This document shows positions 59,601-64,000 of a stretch of 64,000 bases of DNA, piece after piece. Source of the DNA: Alphaproteobacteria bacterium (GTDB lineage Bacteria; Myxococcota_A; UBA796; GCA-2862545); NCBI GenBank assembly GCA_020632915.1, contig JACKEP010000019.1:1-64000 (forward strand). Direction: 5' to 3'. The notes below the pieces were generated by a model. It worked only from the letters and a program-made list of their open reading frames with translations. It did not search any database and was not told the DNA's origin. Both the position numbers and the translations under genes were made by a program. How positions within the stretch are numbered: the stretch's first letter is position 1; every line of letters starts with the position of its first letter.

Positions 59601-60297
59601 ACCACGGCGCAGTGACCTCGCCCGCGCCGCGGTCGTAGGCACCGGAGGCGAACAGGTACGTGTGGACCTGCTGTCCGAGGAAGCAGTCGTCGGCGAAACG
59701 CAGCGTCTCCCAGTAGGAGGCGGTGAAGACGGCCACGTCGAGCACGCTGCCCGCGACGTCGACGTGGTGCGCGAAGTCCTCCATGCCGCGGAGCGTCGCG
59801 CGGATCTCGAACGCGTCGAGCGTCGCGCCGAGGTTCGTGAGCGTCGACGTGTCGGGCGTCTCCTCCGCCCACGCCAACAGCGACGTGTACGGGATGACGA
59901 GCGATGCGCCCTCGTGGACGGTCTCCGCCATCTGACCCAACACGCGTCGACCGTCTCGTTCGAGCAGGCCAGCGACCTCCTGACGTGTGCGCAGCGCCTG
60001 CACCTGGGGCGCGAGGATGTCGACCAGCCGCTTGCCTTCGTCGAAGGACTGCAGCAGCGCCCGGTTCAACCGCGCGTCGTCCACGTCGCCCAGATCGAGC
60101 CAGTCCTTGAGCAGCGCGAGGTCGTCGTCGTCGAGGGGTTCGAGCTCGGCGCGCGTGCGGTTCGGGAACACCGTGTCCATGACGGTGTCCCACGCGCCGG
60201 CGAAGAAGCCGAGGAGGGCTGCGCTGCCGGGGTCTGCGGACGGCGCGGACGGTGTCGCCGCGCAGGCGGTGAGGACGAGGAGGGCCAGGGGTCGCAA
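56668..60297 (-). CDS. Very large lipoprotein with MopE-type DCDD repeats
   Basis: 1,209 aa from a TTG at 60295-60297, chosen because GGAGG lies 6 nt upstream and it gives a lipoprotein signal (RPLALLVLTAC); a GTG two codons earlier is possible. The N-terminal about 400 residues are helical, then an Ig-like segment (TWQVTARDAWGKE), then MopE-type metal-binding repeats (DGDCDDHDPTVFPDN; DDNCDPSDDDDADGD; GADCDDHDADISPF; DEDCDGRVDC; DGDCDDADGDVYPG). The C-terminal half is beta-propeller-like. It probably binds Cu/Ca ions at the surface. It is one of the longest open frames of the window and is well supported by composition. Confidence 0.8.
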   Translation of the reverse strand: MRPLALLVLTACAATPSAPSADPGSAALLGFFAGAWDTVMDTVFPNRTRAELEPLDDDDLALLKDWLDLGDVDDARLNRALLQSFDEGKRLVDILAPQVQALRTRQEVAGLLERDGRRVLGQMAETVHEGASLVIPYTSLLAWAEETPDTSTLTNLGATLDAFEIRATLRGMEDFAHHVDVAGSVLDVAVFTASYWETLRFADDCFLGQQVHTYLFASGAYDRGAGEVTAPWSTALDDRIYNDWPVTDEGYLLSTDPVCRAPVDPAVTADAVRDFQQLAWDAMWVTREASPERETLRVLVRNVLDSAVPFEPARVAPDDAVPVPAIAFDLAWTGGDPDGDPVRYDVDVDGVRVAQNQRATRWSVTVDWGQTHTWQVTARDAWGKERRGPLWTFQTLDATAAFADADHDLWTIADGDCDDHDPTVFPDNTETWYDGRDDNCDPSDDDDADGDHVDAAIVGGADCDDHDADISPFADEQCTGGVDEDCDGRVDCADDACIAELVCIPATLHDDDGDGWRPVDGDCDDADGDVYPGQTEDVTNGRDDDCDGWVDEPPVTVTRGAYLDDGEPYGVPVVRDDGTIAALLYDRDHLGEVALWLDLEGSPRRVALPNAPQRACSLTTDGQAWFVACVRDGSPSDVFVGRYDAAGWAWWDLVPTQVDGLSLVDALWLEGTGLTVIAGRRSTQSALEIVLQRVGTTWTTTVRNGGGTGGPFAPTTSPDSFWQLRPGTPARLDRVAWNGTTWVPTTETLPWDLDSGTVRELPEGVMVVGRSNGAILAGLRVAPGSWTTTSPTFSDGRLVVAEDAALLDPSTWCFWASASGVGAVKHVTCVNQGVPTDLWTAPVDGLWSRFTPLADGTFLHLGIDLGQARLDRMDPTVGATASTDVATNRPVTGVAIGASATPPVWMETQRNGLRTLTADRGAALEDIDADLRVLPGSIAVDDTGAVAFAAVHVDGTAAAFVYGHVAPGASLPALADLDELGRVSWFSSRNTLDVDLEVHGDDTWAAVWQKGNHTGATVSGTSVAAYHHDGAGWSAFAVAAGPSGGSRETTGVEVAITPAGQAYLAYSEGDWVRLATLTTAGPTVVQTLFDAEVALLEADDDDLILLHHDLAGPNDLLLRWSPGIGVTATADLGVTFDAAAMEVVGGVTHVFGQTDAGAWVHLRGTPELGFETSALPLDVDTADAVDLAWDGARLQAVVADRDGVWRIGL

Positions 60298-60563
60298 CGT
60301 CACCCTCCGGGAAGGCGGGAGACGCACAGCATCGCATGGGGAGCCGTTCGAAGCGGCCAGTGGGTGGCGCCATCGAGCGACCGTTGTTTCAGAAAACGGG
60401 GACTTTCGACAATAAGGACCGCGCCAGCGACCCCTTGTTGTCGCGCCCGACCACAACGCACGTCGCCCCCCGGCGCCCCCGACCGCGATGGCACCCTCCC
60501 CTCCGGAGGCTACACCTCCTCCGCGCGGCGCCTCCCCGCCCGCGCGCGAGGACGAGGGAAACC

Positions 60564-61274
60564 GTGGCGCGCATCCTGGTCGTGGAGGACGAACCCCGGC
60601 TGGCGTTGACGCTCCAGCTGGGGCTGGCCGACGAACATCACGCCGTGGACGTGGTGCGCGACGGCCGGGAGGGCTGGGCGCGGGCCGTTGGCGGGCCCTA
60701 CGAGCTCCTCGTCCTGGACGTGATGCTCCCGAGCATGGACGGCCTCGAGCTGTGCCGCAGGCTCCGGGCGTCGGGCAGCGCCGTGCCCGTGCTCCTGCTC
60801 ACTGCCCGTGACGCGACGGGGGACGTGGTGGCGGGCCTCGATGCCGGCGCCGACGACTACCTGACCAAGCCGTTCGCGTTCGAGGAGCTGGTCGCGCGCG
60901 TGCGGTCGCTGCTACGGCGGGGCGGCGGGGCGGCGACCGAGCGGGTGACCGTGGGGCCGCTCGTCGTCGATCGGGCGGCCCACCGGGTGTGGCGGGACGG
61001 CGAGGAGGTCCAGCTCACCGCCAAGGAGACCCAGCTGCTCGAAGCGCTCGCGCGGCATCCCGGGTCGGTGCTGTCGAAGGCCCGGCTGCGCCAGATGCTG
61101 TGGGAGCTCGACATGGAGCCGTCCTCGAACGCGATCGAGGTGTGCATGGCCGGGCTGCGTCGGAAGCTGGACCGGGGGCGGTCGACGCCGCTGCTCCACA
61201 CCCAGCGCGGGCTCGGGTACGTGCTGCGGTGGGACGATCCCGACGCCGACGACGATCCGGGGGGTGGTCCGTGA
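60564..61274 (+). CDS. OmpR-family response regulator
   Basis: 236 aa, GTG start with GAGGGAA upstream. The receiver domain has the acidic pocket VVEDEP, phosphoacceptor LVLDVMLPSMDG (D52), switch Thr LLLTARD and Lys YLTKPF (K102). The C-terminal winged-helix output domain (about 135-230) includes LTAKETQLLEALARHPG and IEVCMAGLRRKLD...RGLGYVLRW. Phosphorylation by the downstream sensor would promote binding to target promoters. GTGA overlap with the kinase gene shows strict coupling. The upstream gap is 260 nt and includes an AT-rich segment (60381-60417). Confidence 0.93.
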   Translation: MARILVVEDEPRLALTLQLGLADEHHAVDVVRDGREGWARAVGGPYELLVLDVMLPSMDGLELCRRLRASGSAVPVLLLTARDATGDVVAGLDAGADDYLTKPFAFEELVARVRSLLRRGGGAATERVTVGPLVVDRAAHRVWRDGEEVQLTAKETQLLEALARHPGSVLSKARLRQMLWELDMEPSSNAIEVCMAGLRRKLDRGRSTPLLHTQRGLGYVLRWDDPDADDDPGGGP

Positions 61275-62710
61275 CCCCGGTGACGATCCGCCGGCGCATC
61301 CTGCTCGCCATCGTGGTGCCCGCGATCGCGCTGCTCGCTGCGTTCTCGGTGCTGGTGTACCTCCGTGTGTCCGACCATCGGCTGGCCGACCTCGACCGGG
61401 AGCTCCGGGTACGCGCCGTCGGCTTCGCCGGCCTCGTCGAGCGCGACGGCGGTCGCTGGCTGTTCGAGGACGACGCCGCGCCCCTCGCGTCGCGGCGGCT
61501 CATGGAGGGCCTCGCGGGCTGGACGGTCGTGCTCCCGGACGGGCGCACGCTGGTCGGGGAAGGCGTCGCCACACCCTGGCGCCCGGAGGACGCAGCGCCG
61601 AACCTGTCGCCCGGCGTGCGCACCGTCGAAGCCTACGGGCACCGGCTGCGCGTCTGGACCGGACCGCTGACCGTGCCGGTGGAGAACGAGCCGGACGACA
61701 CCCCGGTGGTGGTGACGGTGGGCGTGGCGAAGGATCTGGCGACCCTGACGACCGAGCTGCACCTGCTGCTCGCCACCCTGGGCGTGGTCGGGGTCGCGCT
61801 CGCCCTGGTGGGCGCCGCCGTCGGCGTCGTGCTGTCGGGGCGGATCGTGGCGGCGCTCGACGACATCGCGGGCCGGGCCGAGGCGGTGCGTCCGGGGAGC
61901 CCGCCGCCGCCGATGCCCCGCAACGGCACCGGAGACGAGGTCGATCGTCTGGCCGACACGCTCGACGCCGCGTTCGCACGGGCCCACCAGGCCTGGGAGC
62001 GGCAGGCGCGGTTCACCGGCGATGCCTCCCACGAGCTCCGGACGCCGCTGTCGGTGATCCGGGCCGCGGTGGAGGTGGCTTTGCGTCGGGAACGCACCGT
62101 CGATCACTACCGGGACGCCCTCGGCATCGTCGCGGAGAGCGCGGCCCGCATGCAGGACACGGTGGAGGGCCTCCTGCTCCTGGCACGCGCGGAGGCCGGT
62201 GCGCTGGGGGACGGGTGGTCGCCGCTGGACCTCGACGTCGTGGCCGCCGACGCGTGCACAGGATGGGCCGCTCGTGCCGAGGCACGGGGCGTCGCGCTGC
62301 AGGTGGACGACGACGGCCCCGCGCCGGTCGACGGCCATCCGGCGCTCCTTCGGGTGGTGGTCGACAACCTGCTGTCCAACGCGCTGCGGCACGCGCCGGT
62401 CGGCAGCACGGTGACCGTTCGGACCACCTGCATCGACGACGCGGTGGTGCTCGCCGTGCGCGACGGGGGACCAGGGATCCCCACGCACGCGCTCGACCGG
62501 GTGTTCGATCGCTTCTACCGCGTCGACGACGCGCGCAGCCGCGAGTCGGGGGGTGCCGGACTGGGCCTCGCGGTGGTGCAGGCCATCGCGACCGTGCACG
62601 GGGGCACGGCGGCCGCTGCCGGTGCACCCGGCGGCGGCACCGAGGTCCGGATCGTCCTGCCACGTCGCTCAGCAAGCGCTCAGGTCGGGCTCGATACGCC
62701 GGAGGGGTGA
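61271..62710 (+). CDS. Sensor histidine kinase
   Basis: 479 aa, GTG start overlapping the regulator stop. Membrane helices at about 8-30 and 163-188 flank a periplasmic sensor of about 130 residues. A HAMP-like linker (RIVAALDDIAGRAEAV) follows, then HisKA with the phospho-accepting His in FTGDASHELRTPL (H254), N-box DNLLSNALRHAP, D-box DGGPGIP, F-box FDRFYRVD and G-box SGGAGLGLAVV. All catalytic boxes are intact. It would autophosphorylate on sensing an envelope signal, perhaps metal or drug stress since a TolC-like gene follows in the operon (GTGA). Confidence 0.93.
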   Translation: MTPVTIRRRILLAIVVPAIALLAAFSVLVYLRVSDHRLADLDRELRVRAVGFAGLVERDGGRWLFEDDAAPLASRRLMEGLAGWTVVLPDGRTLVGEGVATPWRPEDAAPNLSPGVRTVEAYGHRLRVWTGPLTVPVENEPDDTPVVVTVGVAKDLATLTTELHLLLATLGVVGVALALVGAAVGVVLSGRIVAALDDIAGRAEAVRPGSPPPPMPRNGTGDEVDRLADTLDAAFARAHQAWERQARFTGDASHELRTPLSVIRAAVEVALRRERTVDHYRDALGIVAESAARMQDTVEGLLLLARAEAGALGDGWSPLDLDVVAADACTGWAARAEARGVALQVDDDGPAPVDGHPALLRVVVDNLLSNALRHAPVGSTVTVRTTCIDDAVVLAVRDGGPGIPTHALDRVFDRFYRVDDARSRESGGAGLGLAVVQAIATVHGGTAAAAGAPGGGTEVRIVLPRRSASAQVGLDTPEG

Positions 62711-64000
62711 GTCCGTCGCCCCCCATCGTCCGCGTCCTCCTCGCCGCCGCCCTCGCGCTCCAGGGCTGCGTCGGGCGCCACGCCGTGCAGCGCGAGGACG
62801 TCGCGCTCGCCCTGGCATCGCGGACGGGTCACCCGCTCAGGGACGCACCCGGCGCGGCGGAACTGCCCGACGGGGTCGACCTGGGCGACGGGCTCGACGC
62901 CGACGAGGCCGTGGCGCTGGCGCTGTGGAACGACCCCGCGTTCGAGGTGACGCTGGCGCAGCTCGGCTACGCGCGCGCCGACCTCGTCGAGGCGGGCCTG
63001 TTGAAGAACCCGACGCTGTCGCTGTTGTTCCCGCTGGGGCCTCGCCAGTGGCAGGCGGCGCTGTCGCTGCCGGTCGACGCCTTGTGGATCCTGCCCAAGC
63101 GGGTGGAGGCGGCCCGGCGTCGGAGCGAGTCCACCGGCGAGCGACTCGTCCAGGGTGGCCTCGACCTCGTCCGGGACACGCGGGTCGCGTTCGCACGCGC
63201 CGTGGCTGCGGAGGCGCGTGTCGTCCACCTCGACGCGCTCGCGGCGACCCAGCAGGAGCGGCTCGACCTGGAGATCGCGCGGGTCCGTTGGGGGGATGCG
63301 GCGGAACGTGACGTCGATCCCCTGAGGTCGCAGACGCTGCAGCGACAGACCGAGCGGGACCTCGCGCAGATGGCGCTCGCCGAAGCGCGGGCGACCCTGC
63401 GCCGGTGGGTGCGTGTCGAGCTCCCGTCGACGCTCGCCCCGCCCGTCCTGCCTGCCGCGGTGCCCGATGCGTCCGACCTGTGGACGCGGGCTCGCGCCTG
63501 GCGTCCGGACCTGCGCGCCGCAGAGCTGGACGTGGCCGCCGCGGAGGCGGCCGTCGAGGTGGCGCGGCGGTCGGCGATCGCCGCCGCCGTCGGCCTGGAG
63601 GCGCGCGGCGGCAATGCCTCGCCTGCGAACGGCGGGGTCACGGCGTCGGTGACCCTTCCCGTGTTCGACTGGAACCAGGCCGGCATGGTGCGGGCGCGCA
63701 CGGATCTGGACGCCGCACACGCGCGGGTGCGGGCCACCGAGGCCCGCATCGAGGACGAGATCCGCTTGGCGCTGGCGCGCTGGCAGGGCGCGCAGCGAAC
63801 CCTGCGGGCGCTCACCGCCGACCGGCTCCCGGCGCTCGAGGCCGCGCTCGACCGGGTGCAGGAGGCCCATCGCATGGGGGATGTCTCCGGCATCGAGGTG
63901 GCGCTCGCGCGAGAGGACTGGCACCGCGCACGGCTCGCCGCCGTCGACGCGGAGCTCGCGATGGCCGAGGCCGCGGCCGAGCTCGCGCGGGCCGTGGGCG
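62707..64000 (+). CDS. TolC-family outer-membrane efflux protein (C-terminus beyond the window)
   Basis: At least 431 aa from a GTG overlapping the kinase stop (GTGA); the frame is open to the right edge. A lipoprotein-like signal (LALQGC, lipobox Cys about residue 20) is followed by paired long helices with the TolC repeat pattern (VALALWNDPAFEVTLAQLGYARADLVEAGLLKNPTL; later VALARWQGAQRTLRAL and EAAAELARA) and beta-strand segments (SVTLPVFDWNQAG). It would form a trimeric outer-membrane duct for a tripartite (RND or ABC) exporter. The regulator-kinase-TolC order implies inducible efflux, and RND partners are expected beyond the edge. Confidence 0.85.
   Translation, partial: MSPSPPIVRVLLAAALALQGCVGRHAVQREDVALALASRTGHPLRDAPGAAELPDGVDLGDGLDADEAVALALWNDPAFEVTLAQLGYARADLVEAGLLKNPTLSLLFPLGPRQWQAALSLPVDALWILPKRVEAARRRSESTGERLVQGGLDLVRDTRVAFARAVAAEARVVHLDALAATQQERLDLEIARVRWGDAAERDVDPLRSQTLQRQTERDLAQMALAEARATLRRWVRVELPSTLAPPVLPAAVPDASDLWTRARAWRPDLRAAELDVAAAEAAVEVARRSAIAAAVGLEARGGNASPANGGVTASVTLPVFDWNQAGMVRARTDLDAAHARVRATEARIEDEIRLALARWQGAQRTLRALTADRLPALEAALDRVQEAHRMGDVSGIEVALAREDWHRARLAAVDAELAMAEAAAELARAVG

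Overview
The window is 64 kb of very GC-rich DNA (about 70% G+C by eye, with C/G at nearly all third positions). It is dense with lipoprotein genes whose lipobox is followed by Asp/Thr-rich linkers, MopE-type DCDD repeats, FG-GAP and thrombospondin-3 repeats, an AgmX-like zinc-ribbon protein and a DUF4423-type regulator. That combination suggests an uncultured, Gram-negative, Myxococcota-like ('deltaproteobacterial') bacterium. This is inference from protein style, because there is no rRNA or tRNA in the window.

Bases 1-14,300 hold mostly secreted or envelope proteins of unknown role: an FG-GAP/TSP3 lipoprotein running off the left edge, a DUF4423 regulator divergent from a metallo-beta-lactamase-fold lipoprotein, an outer-membrane beta-barrel, and a ceramidase-like lipoprotein. 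Bases 14,300-29,335 hold housekeeping and repair genes (deoxynucleoside kinase, TypA/BipA, and a complete Hen1-Pnkp RNA-repair pair with an ATGA overlap) mixed with more lipoproteins (metallophosphoesterase, cyclophilin, seven-repeat RCC1 propeller) and a lipase-like hydrolase. A zinc-ribbon/AgmX gene at 15.2-16.7 kb is read in several frames.

Bases 29,342-53,116 look like an anti-phage/genome-defence island. From left to right it holds: (i) a membrane protein and a PD-(D/E)XK_4 nuclease with a GTGA overlap; (ii) a helix-hairpin-helix protein; (iii) a five-gene operon of SNF2-type helicase with a DUF3883-like EVK tail, DUF1156 DNA methylase, AAA ATPase, small EVK (nuclease-like) protein and DUF499 ATPase, which is the helicase-methylase-ATPase ('Hma') architecture with an ATPase/nuclease-like pair inserted; (iv) on the other strand, a three-gene Pycsar-like operon with a tandem nucleotide cyclase, an E2-like protein with a Cys-containing tail, and a cyclic-nucleotide-binding/TIR effector, all translationally coupled by 4-nt overlaps; (v) a HerA-like ATPase preceded by two similar helical proteins and followed by a small protein and a PD-(D/E)XK nuclease with a zinc ribbon. 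The Pycsar-like operon with an E2-like middle gene and the extended Hma operon are the best candidates for something not fully described.

Bases 53,145-64,000 return to envelope genes: a four-gene minus-strand block of secreted proteins (ending upstream in a 1,209-aa MopE-repeat lipoprotein), then a tightly overlapping response regulator - histidine kinase - TolC-like operon typical of regulated efflux, running off the right edge.

Several genes are preceded by a TGCTAnnnT-like extended -10 element, and strong GC hairpins separate transcription units. No tRNA, rRNA, CRISPR array, insertion sequence, integrase or phage structural gene was recognised.
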